In this document: piece after piece, positions 24,863 through 38,000 of the stretch
How positions within the stretch are numbered: position 1 is the first letter of the stretch
Layout of the letters: every line of letters begins with the position of its first letter
Program-made: the position numbers and the translations under genes
The notes under the pieces: generated by a model
Seen by the model: only the letters and a program-made list of their open reading frames with translations
What the model was told of the DNA's origin: nothing
The model's database searches: none
Source: Lottia gigantea
Lineage: Eukaryota; Mollusca; Gastropoda; Lottiidae
Reading direction: 5' to 3'
DNA: 64,000 nt
NCBI RefSeq assembly: GCF_000327385.1
Contig: NW_008707279.1
Location: forward strand, 247,758 to 311,757

Positions 24863-25240
24863 AGGGCTTAAGGGGTTTTAAAGAAGTTTTCTTAACTTTT
24901 TATGCGCACGGGGAACATTGGTAACATCAATTGGCACCATTCCAATTTTCAGTCAGATGTGTCATGCAATTCCAGTAAGTATTTATGATGTCATTATTTC
25001 AAAGATTCCTATATATCATAAGTATCTTTTGTGATTAGTGACGTCATAAAAACGCTAAATTTTAGTGCTATTGCAGGAACCACAGATGTCCAATTGAAAA
25101 TCTGAATGGTGTAAATTGATGCTATCAGCGTCCCTAATACACATAACAAATTGAACATTGAAATGATGTAAATTGATGCTATAAGTGTCCCTGATACACA
25201 TAAAAAAATTAAGAAAAGCTCTTATCAATCTCTTATAAGT
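24863..25240. mobile_element. foldback MITE family A, copy 5, with duplicated right-arm tip
   Basis: Left end near 24865-24890, arms around 24920-24970 and 25060-25130. The segment 'gtgtaaattgatgctatcag' to 'acacataacaaatt' is then repeated at about 25155-25215, so the outer right arm occurs twice. Confidence 0.75.
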
Positions 25241-25944
25241 TTGTTTTCCCACATGTTTGATATAATTTTATTTAATAGTATATCATAAATATGCTTGTTC
25301 ACAAATTTAGCTAATTAAATTGAAATGGCAGGTGTGTAGGCTTATTCCCTCATATTATATAAAATCTGTTATATAGCAGAAAAAAACTGAGTGAAACTTT
25401 ACATTGGAAGGCTAAAATGGATTTTGCATATATTAGTATATCATTGTAATGCAACTTTTTCAAAATAACAAAAAATATGAAGCTCGTATTTTCAATAACT
25501 TTCAATTCTTCTGGCGTTTTTGAAACAAATCTTCCCGATAAATGAAAATTAACCAGATGTGAAGAAAGTCCAATGAAATTTTAGTTGTGACATCAGAAAT
25601 TAAAAGAAAAAAAATTGATTTTGATGTGGAGTATTTTTTTTATGGCATATATGAAATCCAGTTGTGTAATATGAAATGGTTCTAGAGAGTTCACATAATG
25701 TAGAAAATGTGTTTCACAAGTGGAAGCCCAACTTCAAACTATTTCAAATTATTATTAATTATAAGTGTTATTTATGGATGCAATCAAATAATATATATTT
25801 CTATGGCCAGGTGTGACTTTTAAATGAGCCAATATATAATTATAGCTTTCATAAGTTAATTAATTTTTACCAGTCAGGACATTAATAATTCTAAATGTTT
25901 ATGTACAGCTTCCAAACCAACTGCGTATTGAATTCTTTCATCAA

Positions 25945-26190
25945 AATTAAAAGGATACTATGGACATAAAATTTTTCAAACTTGGTCAATAAGTGCATAT
26001 ATTCATCAGTTGGACTTGCAAGCTACATGACTAAAGAATAGAATCTCTATATAAGACGATATACTGGTATCCATTAAACTACATAATTATTGAAAAAAGC
26101 TTCTAAGCATGTTTTAGTTTTATAGATTTATTAGATTATAGAGGGATTCTGTTATATAGTTATGAAACTAAAATTTCAATTAAGAGGTAT
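25945..26190 (+). repeat. dispersed repeat family E, copy 1
   Basis: Carries 'tttattagattatagaggga' and 'ttctgttatatagtt', with upstream 'ggactt' and 'taaactacataattattg' motifs. Related copies are at 53600-53745 and 58670-58925, and a left-end fragment at about 56195-56265. Confidence 0.6.
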
Positions 26191-26206
26191 TTGTCATACA
26201 TTGTAG

Positions 26207-26547
26207 TTAAAGAGATTTGTACAGAGGTTTTCTAAAAAAATTTATGTGTATCGGGGTCACTGATAGCATCAATTTGCACCAATTAAATCTCTCAATCAGA
26301 CTTCTTTGGTTCCTGCATATCCACAAAAAATTAGGAATTTAAGGTTATAATATTGCGGTTAAGCAATGTTACGAAAGCACAGGCACAGACGGGTTTGATG
26401 ACGTCTCTAATTGCAAAATATTATCATCAAACAATTTTAGTAGAATTGCAGGAACCACAGATGTCGGACTGAAAATTGGAATAGTGCAAATTGATGCTAT
26501 CAGTGTTCTTAAAAAAAACATAAAATATTTAGAAACCATCTCTTTAA
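26207..26547. mobile_element. foldback MITE family A, copy 6
   Basis: TTAA at both ends, with AGAGATTTGTACAGAGG reading inward at the left and the matching 'accatctctttaa' at the right. The loop is longer than in copies 1 and 2 (about 26330-26435) and contains extra sequence. Confidence 0.8.
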
Positions 26548-27417
26548 ATTAATTTTAAATCAATGTATAATTTTGAAACTATTGGAGAATTGTTATTCAT
26601 TCAAATGCTTTGACTTTCTGGGGTGTTCAGCTTGACAGGCAATGCAACTCAGTGTACAATGAGGGAAATTTTGTCTATTTAAGTCCAGTCTGTATGAAAA
26701 ATATAGATCAGCATTGTGGAAAAGAATCACGAAAGTACTTGTCATATTCAAAGTAATATAGTTCTCTAAATATTTTCTATTTCAACAGCTTAGTTTCAGC
26801 TGTGAATATTACTTTTAAGCATTAATAATGCAACATACAGTTCTTCTGCAATTCAAATATCATATGGTTTAGACCACATTATGAACATTGGTATGTGCAA
26901 TTTTAAAAAATAGCTCCACCTTATCAATAATAAGTCTATGAAAAATTATTTTGGTCTGAAAGTTATGCCAGGTTTTGGTGGTTTTGCAGGAGAACCTGAC
27001 ATTGGATTTTAATTCTGAAAAAGGTTAAGGATAGCTGAAATTGAGCTAGTAGAGAAAATATGTAGAAGACTTTATCCAATTAAGGGTATACCCCTTAAAC
27101 TCTGTATATATATTTCTAACCATTCAACAGTCTATTTCTGTAACATATGTTGTCAAGTTGTTATACAAACAGTCATAATTTATCAGATGTATATATTTCA
27201 TTATTATAATAATAAAAAAAATCTTTCTTTTGAAACTTCAAACTTGTTTTGAGTGTTTTATCTTACCCTAAAGCACCGGGCCAAATCTCAGAAGCACTGG
27301 CACAGGCATCAGAATTTTTCTTACCTTGAGAAGGATTCGAACCCACGGCACCTTCACAATGTCAAGCTATTACAAACTTTGTCTTCTACCTTGTTTTCTT
27401 GTATCACGAAAGCATGT

Positions 27418-27592
27418 AAATGCAGTGATTTGATTGGATTGTACACCTAGCAACTACAGCCAATCAGAGCACTCCACAGAAAGGTCTGTTAAATATATGC
27501 GATAAAGTTTACAGTCTTTCTGTTGGTGGATCTGATTGGCTGTATTTGCTAGTGTACAATCCAATCAAATTGCTGCATTCCATGATACATTA
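27418..27592. mobile_element. foldback element with ~60 bp inverted arms
   Basis: Left arm 'gcagtgatttgattggattg' and 'cagccaatcagagcactcca', then a short loop, then the inverse 'ggatctgattggctg' and 'tgtacaatccaatcaaat' up to 27590. No coding capacity. Not related to family A by sequence. Confidence 0.75.
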
Positions 27593-28490
27593 ATTATGGC
27601 TATTGAAGTCAAGGTATAACAAGACCCTTCAGCAAACTTCATGTTGAAGATCTACGTGTGATATCCTTTAATAAGATGGAGGCAGTTGATAATTTAGTAT
27701 TTTATGATCCTCGATAGCCCAAATAGCTTTGTGGACAACTTCTGTGATGCATATCTAAATATAGACAGCTTTGATCTTGACTTTGAGTTACATATGATAT
27801 ACTGACCCAGCAAATCTATCCCACAAATTTAGAATCAAGCTTGACAAAGACAATTCACAGGGAATCATATCAGGGCTCTTGATTTATTTTTTCCAGAAGA
27901 ACTTTTCTAGGCTTTTTTTTCAGACAGAAAAACTGTCATGTCTATCAAATATGGCCAGACCACTAACCCTGGTCAAGATGTTTTAACTATAATGATTCAG
28001 AGGTTACTGAGTCAAACCACATAGTTACTATGAATGAGTGATTGAGTACAATATAACATTCAAATGAGTACAACAAATATAGTCAAATCAGCAGACATAA
28101 GAATTAATGCAACAGAAATGTCTGCATCAAACATGTACTGGTTGATGAACTGGATAAATACTTTGACATCAAAGTATATGACTAGTAGGCAATCTAAAGA
28201 ATCTGAAACCAGATGTTGGATATAATGAGGAAATAATAGGTTCATTGATAAGAAATCAAACTAATTTCAGCCTCATCCTTCATCTCAAGGGTATTTACTA
28301 AAACAAACGTCCAAATTTTCATTTCCACTTTTACTGCTTATAATTACACCTTATGAAAAATGGATAGTTCAATGAGACTTGAAGCTAATGAAGACTTAAT
28401 GCATCCAATATATCTTTCAGATGAATTGAATCTGGCTGCTTTGAAATGCCTGATTGCTTGCTGCCTTGTCTTTGCTTGCTCCATTGTCAT
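27593..28490. other. intergenic, nothing recognised
   Basis: AT-rich DNA with only chance ORFs. No repeat structure is evident. Confidence 0.4.
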
Positions 28491-28494
28491 AACT

Positions 28495-29420
28495 TGTCGG
28501 TTGTGCTCACATATATTCTCTTGCCTTGCTGTGTTCTCATTTTTACTGTTCTCTTGTCATGTTGTGTTCTCTTGACTTGTTGTTCTCTTGCCTTGCTGCT
28601 ATCTTATATTTTGCTGTTCTCTTGCCTTGCTGCAATCTTATATTTTGCTGTTCTCTTGCCTTGCTGCTATCTTATATCTTGCTGTTCTCTTGTCTTGCTG
28701 TGTTCTCATTTCTTGCTGTTCTCTTGTCTTGCTGCTATCTTATATCTTGATGTTCTCTTGCCTTGCTGCTATCTTATATCTTGATGTTCTCTTGTCTTGC
28801 TGCTATCTTATATCTTGATGTTCTCTTGTCTTGCTGTTTTCTCATTTCTTGCTGTTCTCTTGCCTTGCTGCTATCTTATATCTTGATGTTCTCTTGTCTT
28901 GCTGCCATCTTATATCTTGATGTTCTCTTGTCTTGCTGTGTTCTCATTTCTTGCTGTTCTCTTGCCTTGCTGCTATCTTATATCTTGATGTTCTCTTGTC
29001 TTGCTGTGTTCTCAGTTCTTGCTGTTCTCTTGTCTTTGCTGCTATCTTATATCTTGCTGTTCTCTTGTCTTGCTGCTATCTTATATCTTGATGTTCTCTT
29101 GTCTTTGCTGCTATCTTATATCTTGCTGTTCTCTTGTCTTGCTGTGTTCTCATTTCTTGCTTTTCTCTTGTCTTTGCTGCTATCTTATATCTTGCTGTTC
29201 TCTTGTCTTTGCTGCTATCTTATATCTTGCTGTTCTCTTGTCTTGCTGTGTTCTCATTTCTTGCTATTCTCTTGTCTTTGCTGCTATCTTATATCTTGCT
29301 GTTCTCTTGCCTTGCTGCTATCTTATATCTTGATGTTCTCTTGCCTTGCTGTGTTCTCATTACTTGCTGTTCTCTTGCCTTACTGCTTCCTAATCTTGCA
29401 TTTCTTTTTTCCTACTGTTT
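28495..29420. repeat. large minisatellite, ~29-35 bp unit (CTTGCTGCTATCTTATAT)
   Basis: Roughly 27-30 copies of 'tgttctcttgtcttgctgct' plus 'atcttatatct', alternating with a 'tgttctcatttcttgc' variant. Unit lengths keep three frames open in places, which yields ORFs of up to 224 codons encoding LSCCVLIS/LLLSYILLF repeats. These have no homology-like character and no start context. Confidence 0.9.
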
Positions 29421-30746
29421 TCTCATGTCTTGCTTGACATACATTTTTATTTATAAAAGGTCATCAGGGCATATTCTAACTATCTTACTAATAACAATTT
29501 CTTTTCACAAGTGTCTACAGAGATTTGCTAATTGTTCAGCTAATAATCTATTGTTTCAAGCCTTGCCTACATGATATTATCATCTTAACCTTCACTAATA
29601 GCTTTTTAATGTTATTATTCACTCATTATCCACCTCTAAATTGAAGAGCTCATAAAAATCTAATTTCCAAAAAAGAAGATCTCAAATGGCATTACAATGA
29701 ATTCTTTTGGTTACGAAATTAAATTGTCTATTTTATAACTTTGTCTTTTTCTTTTCTCGTGAGATCAAAATTCCAAATGTTCATTTTATTTTCTTTAAAA
29801 TTCATCATATCATTTTTTATAAAAGGACATTAAACCCAGAATTGAAAGAATTTTTCAAAGAATTGTACATCTTAAAATCTGTACATACATAGCTCAATCT
29901 CAGCTATCCATTATCCATATATCACTTTACACTAAGACAATCTGGCATCTGGTTGTCCTGCAATTCATTCTGTGCAAAATTTGAAAATTTCAGGTAAAAC
30001 ACTATATTTCGGGATCTATATCCCAATGGATGGAAGCTTTGTTTCAAACAGATATCCCCGCTACAAAATTTCCGCCTAGCCTGACAATCTGGCTCTACCC
30101 AGTATTTGCTGTTAAGTTACAGGCATGTAGGCTCTAGAGAGAGGGTATTGTTTGCGCATTTAGTTTGAATAATATGATATAATTTAAATATATGAAATGA
30201 AAATCTATAATCTCTGAGAATCTGAAAATATATAAGAAGAATACTGGTTCCCACAGGAATATTGATATCAATGAAAATTATAATAAGCCTACTGGTGAAA
30301 CTTAGGAATATTTGCTCCATTGGAAAGAAAACTGTATGTCCAAAGGGTAACATCAAATAGCTATGGTAACCTTATACCTTACAAAAAGTAATTTGGACAC
30401 TATATCCACATACTGTTAAATGAACTTAATGAATAAATTATAAGTATAGACGTTCTGTATTGCGTACATTATATTTTGTATATATATTGTAAATTATGCA
30501 CTGTATATTATATAAGTGAACTATACAAATAAAATATTACTCTTTACTCTCATTCAAACTGTAATGACAAACAAACATCCATAAAAAAATATTCAATATT
30601 TGAAAATTTGAGTTCATAGTGAATTAAAAAAAAGTTCAATTCAAAAGCCACAATTCCCAGAGAATTTAACTCTGCATTGTCAAAAAAGTGTCCATAAATT
30701 GGTAATTTCACATATGAAATAAATACACTTCCCTTATGGCTCAACT
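29421..30746. other. intergenic, nothing recognised
   Basis: AT-rich unique DNA. Short ORFs only. Confidence 0.4.
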
Positions 30747-30900
30747 AGATGATTGGCCTGTGGACTTAAGTGTGTTGGGGCCCCTCACCCCAGGAATGCT
30801 CTCCTTCATATTTTTTGGGGGTGGGGCCTCTGTATAAGTGGGGGTCCGTGGATTTGGTTCAATCAGCCCTCTGGTAATGGAGCCTCTGTACTTCATTGCC
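30747..30900. repeat. dispersed repeat family F, copy 2
   Basis: 'ggcctgtggacttaagtg', 'ggggcccctcacccc' and 'ggatttggttcaatcagccc' parallel copy 1 at 24360. It is GC-rich compared with its surroundings. Confidence 0.6.
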
Positions 30901-31214
30901 ACAAATTCTGTGTGAAAACATTTCAGAAAGAAAATGGCTTAGTGTGAACACAAAATTCATTAGTGTAAAAATTCTCACAACACAAGAACAAGAATCAGGA
31001 ATTTTTCTGTCAAATTAAACATTTTCATGTGCAGTTTCTGGAAGGAAACTTTAAATATTTGTGAAATGACTGAAAAATTCAATTCTGAAACCATAGTGGT
31101 AGAGAGCAGGTTCACATATCATTTTTTTTTATATAAGTGTAAAATAAGTTTAAAGGGAGATAACAACCAAAAATCTCAAGTCATTAGTACAACAATTGAA
31201 CTAAAAACATAACA

Positions 31215-31445
31215 AACCATTAAGAGGCGCTCAATTGGTTAGTTCTGCATGTCTGGGATTAATGGAATCAACTGGATGTTCAATAAAACAAGCTGGAATA
31301 GGGTTCAGAATGCGTTTCACTTGTGCTGGAAAAACATTAGGTGTAGACAGAATTCAAAATGGCAGAGAAAGGAATAGAAGGGAAAAATTCCAATGTGACA
31401 TATTTGGTTCCGTACCGTTTGATGGAGACCAGAATTGAAACTGGA
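31215..31445 (+). repeat. possible tRNA-derived SINE (weak)
   Basis: 'ggcgctcaattggttag' resembles a pol III A box, and 'gggttcagaatgc' about 80 bp later resembles a degenerate B box. An inverted TTGGTTAG-like or poly(A) tail was not found, and no second copy was recognised. Confidence 0.2.
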
Positions 31446-31894
31446 AATTGGAACTCACCAATCGAGCACAACCTTAAAATTCATAAATGTATTCGAAAAT
31501 AAAGTTACATTAGTAAAAATCTAGTCCACAAAAAAACATTTTATATCACAATAATAAACAATATAAGCTATCATAATTAAAAAAAAAAAAAATAACAGCG
31601 AGATTTTGATTTTTAACATAGACACTGAATAAAAATACTGATATCATTTCATCTGGTTTCTTTAACAAACAATATATACCTCTTGATAAAAACATTAAAA
31701 AAAATACAATACATGGGACTAAATAATTCATATTATGCATGGTGTCTTCATTTGACGTCTGCTAGGGGATTAGGTGGCTTGGCTTCAAAACCTCTTTAAG
31801 TTATGAAAAATTCTGCTGCCAAAGCCATTGCTTCTGTGAGTTAGCAGCATTCATTTACAGTCATCGTAAAGTTAATTTAATATGTTGTAAGAAA

Positions 31895-32030
31895 AAAAGC
31901 ATCTTCATAGGTGTGGAAAATCTCCATAAAACAGGGCCAAGTTTTTCTGACTCTACTCCAGCCAACAACTGTCCAAATATCTATCACAGACTGGCATAGA
32001 GACAAATGTTTCGGACTAACTCTTGACTTA
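31895..32030. repeat. foldback family D fragment in the B3GLCT 3' region
   Basis: 'ggtgtggaaaatctccataa', 'ccagccaacaactgtccaa' and 'acaaatgtttcggacta' match one arm of the element at 40745-40985 and the arms at 55340-55555. Confidence 0.6.
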
Positions 32031-32079
32031 ATTTGAGCATATTTGTGTAAGATCTTGGGGTAAATTTCCTAGACTTCAA

Positions 32080-35000
32080 CTATAATTCATCGTGTTCTGG
32101 TAAATCACCTTCCATTAATAACTGATAAACTTTATAAGGGTCGACATTCCAGTGTTTGTGAAAGGAGACAGGAAGTTGGTTGGACAGAAACTCTTCACTG
32201 TAATCTTCTGGTCTAGCCTTAAATAGATAGAGAAACATAGAATTCTAACAACCACAACCAAATTCATGTATATATCTACTATGTGTTATAGGTATATGAT
32301 ATCTATTTATTACCTGATGTATATATCTACTATGTGTTATAGGTATATGATATCTATTTATTACCTGATGTATATATCTACTATGTGTTATAGGTATATG
32401 ATATCTATTTATTACCTGATGTATATATCTACTATGTGTTATAGGTATATGATATCTATTTATTACCTGATGTATATATCTACTATGTGTTATAGGTATA
32501 TGATATCTATTTATTACCTGATGTATATATCTACTATGTGTTATAGGTATATGATATCTATTTATTACCTGATGTATATATCTACTATGTGTTATAGGTA
32601 TATGATATCTATTTATTATCTGATGTATATATCTACTATGTGTTATAGGTATATGATATCTATTTATTACCTGATGTATATATCTACTATGTGTTATAGG
32701 TATATGATATCTATTTATTACCTGATGTATATATCTACTATGTGTTATTGGTATATGATATCTATTTATTACCTGATGTATATTATCTACTATGTGTTAT
32801 AGGTATATGATATCTATTTATTACCTGATGTATATATCTACTATGTGTTATAGGTATATGATATCTATTTAAACACATTCCTATAATCATATCATCAGGT
32901 GAATCTATAGATGGACATGAACACTTCTCAGATATAAAATTAGCAACAGGTCGACTAAAAATCATTCTGAAATGTAGAAACAAATATCAACATTACAGTT
33001 AGCAGGCATCTTGGATCTGTAATTAAGCAATGTTCCCATTAGGCAGAGTCACATAGATTGATAGTAGATTTGTCATTTACAATTTATTATTTCAAAATGA
33101 GGAGCAGGAGCCTCATTCTGAAAAACAGTAACTTGATTAGACAAGACAACCAAATTGACCAATCAGACGACTGGAAATCTAAAATCATACTGAGTTAAGT
33201 TTCGAATATGATTGTTACCTAATCATTTTTATAGCTTTTTATCTGTTATCTTACAAACAGAAGGAATGATCTCAAGGTATAATTCATGCACTTAGATGTT
33301 AATGAATGGTTAAGCATTACTTATCAAATTAAGCTTTTGAGTTGCACTTGATTTGATCAAAGTGTAGACTTACCCCCCACCCCCTGTGATGTAATCATAA
33401 CCAAAACCTTTTGATACACCATAACCATATCTTTCACCAAGAGCTATTTTATCTTCTGAATTATAACAAGACAGCAGACGTCGTAATCTTTTCAGACTGA
33501 AAAAAATTGTACAATGAGGTAAATTTTGCTACAAGAGCGTCCATAGCCTATTGCCTTAAGATTTCAATCAGCACTTCCCACATGGTCACTCAGTTTATTT
33601 TTCAAATCCAAATGATTCGATGCTTTTTCATATCCACAACCTAAAAAACCGCATCACAAAATGCCAACACTAGAGAGGGTAGAAATTTGATTGGTTAAAG
33701 CAGACATCATCGAATTAAGTCAAAAGGTTAATTTGACGAATATTCAAGAACGCTGTCATTAGACCCTAACTGAAGTGGCTATATTAAAAATAAAAGCTAA
33801 TAAAGAATGAAACGAAAGTTTGATCTAATTAGAAATTGACTGCATGTGAGAAATATGCTATAATAACATATCAAACATGTTAATCCTAGTTCTTGAGCAT
33901 TGAGAACTGTGTCTTACTTTATTACAGTATCATCATCAGCTATTAATAACCATTTTTTATTTTTATATTTATCTTCATTAATAAATCTTCTAATGATAGA
34001 TATAGTCTTCTCACAATGTCCTGGTAGAACAAAAACAAGTTACAGCTATAGTTTAACTTAGTTATCCTTGGTATACATAGACGTCCTTGGTATGCTATGG
34101 CAAAGACATCCTTGGTATGCTTTGCCAAAGACATCCTTGGTATGCTTTGCCAAAGACATCCTTGGTATGGTTTGCCAAAGACATCCTTGGTATGCTATGC
34201 CAAAGACATCCTTTGTATGCTTTGGCAAAGACATCCTATGTATGCTGTGACAAAGACATCCTTGGTATACATATACGTACTTGGTATGCTATACCAAAGA
34301 CATCCTTGGTATGTTATGCCAAAGACATCCTTAGTATGCAATGCCAAAGACATCCTTAATATGCAATGCCAAAGACATCCTTAGTATGCTATGCCAAAGA
34401 CATCCTTAGTATGCTATGCCAAAAACATCCTTAATATGCAATGCCAAAGACATCCTTAGTATGCTATACCAAAGACATCCTTGGTATGCTATGCCAAAGA
34501 CATCCTTAGTATGCTATGCCAAAGACATCCTTAATATGCAATGCCAAAGACATCCTTAGTATGCTATGCCAAATACATCCTTGGTACACTATGCCAAAGA
34601 CATCCTTGGTATACTATGCCAAAGACATCCTTGGTATAGACATCTTTGGTATGCTATGACCATGACATCCTTGAAAACCTTGAAATTAGTTTGCTCGGAA
34701 GGTTTAACTTTGTCAAGGAGAATGGTGAAGCCTGATGTTAAATCTCGGGTATCTGAAAAAAAACCTAGAGGTGGCACATGGATGAAATATACCTGACCAA
34801 TGGCTGTTAGTGTTGAAAGGATTTATGACAAACATACCTCTCTCAGTATTAGCTACACCGAGATTTATGGTAGGTATAGAGCTATCTTCTGTCTCACTAA
34901 AATATTCTGTATCTATATTTTCTTTACCCCAGGTTCCTTTTACCACTGGTACTAAAACATATATTTGAAAATTTGGTTATTGTTTGTTTCATCCTTGGAG

Positions 35001-38000
35001 ACTTTCGACAGCGAGCTGTGAACACTATCACTGATTGGCTTTGCTAAAAAATTCCCGTTTCTGAGACTAAAGTATGATTGGTCCAAAAAATGACACACCT
35101 GTCCCTTTCAAGGTATCCTGAAAGGGGTAACAGAATGAAAAAAGAAGTTTGAAAACTCCTGGACTAATGAATGATAATAAAAGTATATTGAAATGATCAA
35201 AGGGAGATCCTTTTCATTACAAACTTACTTCTGTCTTTATGAAATTTTTCACAAGTTTTAACTCCAATATATAAATCTTCTTCTGGTATAGCTGGTCCCT
35301 GAAATAAGAACTGAGATCAGTACTTTGGGTTCAATTCTTGATCCTTATCAGTGAGTTTGACTAAATAATTCAATTTTTAATATGGTTTTTCCTTGGGTGA
35401 TTACTAAGACTCAAACCAAGTTTCGTAAAATCCGTCAAGAAACCAGCTTTTTATTGTGTTCACACCACACAAGGGCAATAACTGATTTTCTGATTATGAA
35501 TAGGTTTCATTCTTGGATGACTACAAAAACTCACACCAAGTTTCTTCAAAAGCCATCAAGAAAATAGTTCTCTATAGTGTCCACAATAATTATGTTTGCG
35601 CACAAATCAGATCATGTTTACTATTTGAAACACCTGATGGTACTTAAGTTTAGAGGAGTTCACAACTTTTACTCGTTTAGCCATTCTTTGAATGAGATTT
35701 TAGATTGACAGAATTGTTATGCTTGTACTGATTTTTAATAATACAATAATTGTAAGGGTTAAAGTTCATACTTACACATTTAGGAAATATAAATGGTGAT
35801 GTTGTTACACAATCTTTATCATCAGATATTGTACAGAATTCTTTTACATCTGTTAAATTAACCCCTTTATTTTCATTGTTAATAAACATTGCTAACTGAA
35901 ATAAAACAAGGGCAACAACTCCTTACATTGGCAAAATTAGTTTAGGAATAAAACCAGAACTTCTTGAGATATATCCTTGCATAGTTTAGGAATTTTGATA
36001 TGAGTGAAGCCTTCAACTGTTAATGATTAAAAGATTAAGCCAGTTGCTCTCCAGATAAAATTTCACCCTGGATGCTGCCTGTGCAAAAAATATAGTGTAA
36101 AGCTCAATCTATCTAAAATATTCTTTAAACTATTCTCTCCATCTCAGAATCTAAAGATAGTGGACCACAGCCATATACACCCACCACGGCATGCGAATGG
36201 TAAATATTCAAGATTTTGGGGCAAGGGCAATAACCCTGCCGTTGGATGGACAGACGGACAGGGTTGCTGGCAATATATGTCTGCATAGAGAGATGTGGGC
36301 GTATAAAAATGATTGTATGTACTGCAAACATTGACACCAATATAAAATAAGTGATACAAAAATATCAAAAGCATTTTTACCTCATGTTTAAAATCTATTG
36401 TAAAACCAGTTTTGATTTCATCTTTAGACAGACGTTTTGATAGGCTGAAAAAGATAAAATGTACAGTTTCACACAAAGAAAGAAGCATTGTATTTAAAAT
36501 TTACCATTCCCAAGAATCTACTGGTACTATACTAAACCTCTTATAGTACTGCCTGACAATATGACAGTCTCCTTGAAGTTTGCCTTTTTTAAATCATAGT
36601 GACATCAATTAATTAATTAGGAACTAGTTAGATAGCTTGATCGATTATACTCTGCTAGGCAATCAGATGTCTACAGCCCTTTTTACAACAGGTCTCTACA
36701 AAGCGTTCCGTTCTCAGTCTGGAAGAGGCTGCAAAAGCTTTTGCTAATTTACATTACAGTATATTCAAGTAGTCTGAGAATGGTTCTTTAGTTGTAGTGT
36801 TAATGACAAGCGTTCTCGGCACAGTTATCTGTGGAAGTCTTCTTGAAGAAGTTAAAATTACATGTTGTTGTCACCTTGATGTAATCAATGACATCTGAAT
36901 GTAATCAACAATTACTCTGAATATTTATGCAATTCTGCGGGAATGGGTGATAGGTTATGCCTTTCAAAATACATATCTGTCACAATCATTTTAGCCACTC
37001 CCCTATCTGTTACATCACCTTATCTAACCAATCAAATCTTACCTTTGTAATAGACCCTGACTAAAAAACATCCCTGCTGCAGGATCAGGATATTTAAATA
37101 CTGTTGGATCTTCAAAAAATGCAAAATGGTGAATAATGGTAGCACTTTTATCATATAAGGCTTTACCAAGAAAATATTTCTAAAATAGAGAATTACAGAA
37201 CAATTAGAAGGTTAAAATTTGCTTCAGTTATTGTTTAAGGACAGCCCATCTTGAACGTTTGTAAAATTAACCTTTTGACCTAACTCGATGATGTCTGCTT
37301 CTACCCTCTTTGGTGCTGGAATTTTGTGATTTTGTTTATCAGTTTAGGTTAATTTGAAAGTTTGGTCTGATTTGGTCTTTTCTCTTCATTCCATTCTTCA
37401 TGGATAATCTTAGAAAGATCAATGACATAAGGTTTTGCGAAAAATCAGCTGGTAAACAGAGTCCTCTTGAATATATTTAGTTGTTATCCCTGTGAATAAA
37501 AGTTCCGATATGCCAGAACCAACCAAAACAGCACATAAAATCATAATTAATATTGCTGTGGTACCTACTTGCTTGTGAGAATATTTTTCTAAAACTTGTA
37601 GTATTCTCTTTAAATCTATTCTAGTTTCTTCTTCAACAAAAATAATCCAGGCCTTATCTTTAAATAATTCATTGAGACTGAAATATTTAAAATAGGTACC
37701 GTAATGAAATAAATAAAATAGACTGTAAGAAACTCTAAATTTGAGTTACCATAGTTTGTGATGCCCACTTATTGCATCTGTTTTCTTTTTATTTAGAATA
37801 TTCTGTTTCTATACATGCAGTAAGTTTAAATGTTTAAAATCTATAATAAATAGAACAAGTGGTTGCCTAGCAAGATACGCCCACTTTTCTGATACATTTT
37901 CAGTATATCAAGGGTAGTCACCTATCTGTGTCAAATCATACCAAAAATCTAATGTGTGCAAGATATTGTTAAGTTAAACAAAGACACATTATTTAATAAA

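Larger units (their letters stand above)
25241..27245. other. intergenic AT-rich DNA with dispersed elements
   Basis: No gene supported. It contains a family E repeat (25945-26190) and MITE A copy 6 (26207-26547). Confidence 0.45.

Noticed and set aside
27290-27390. A B-box-like GGGTTCGAATCC (minus strand) hinting at a tRNA or SINE
   Set aside because: No A box at the right distance and no cloverleaf could be drawn.
28446-29574. Several overlapping ORFs of up to 224 codons encoding Leu/Cys/Ser-rich repeats that look membrane-like
   Set aside because: They are frames through a minisatellite whose unit lacks stops. Three frames are open in parallel, and there is no start context or family resemblance.
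32266-32802. A 178-codon plus-strand ORF of 17-residue repeats ([17 protein letters not shown])
   Set aside because: It is the antisense of the exon-13-derived 51-bp array of B3GLCT. The minus-strand reading is the meaningful one.
34068-34384. Repeat-peptide ORFs ([15 protein letters not shown]) in three frames
   Set aside because: By-products of the 25-bp intronic minisatellite.
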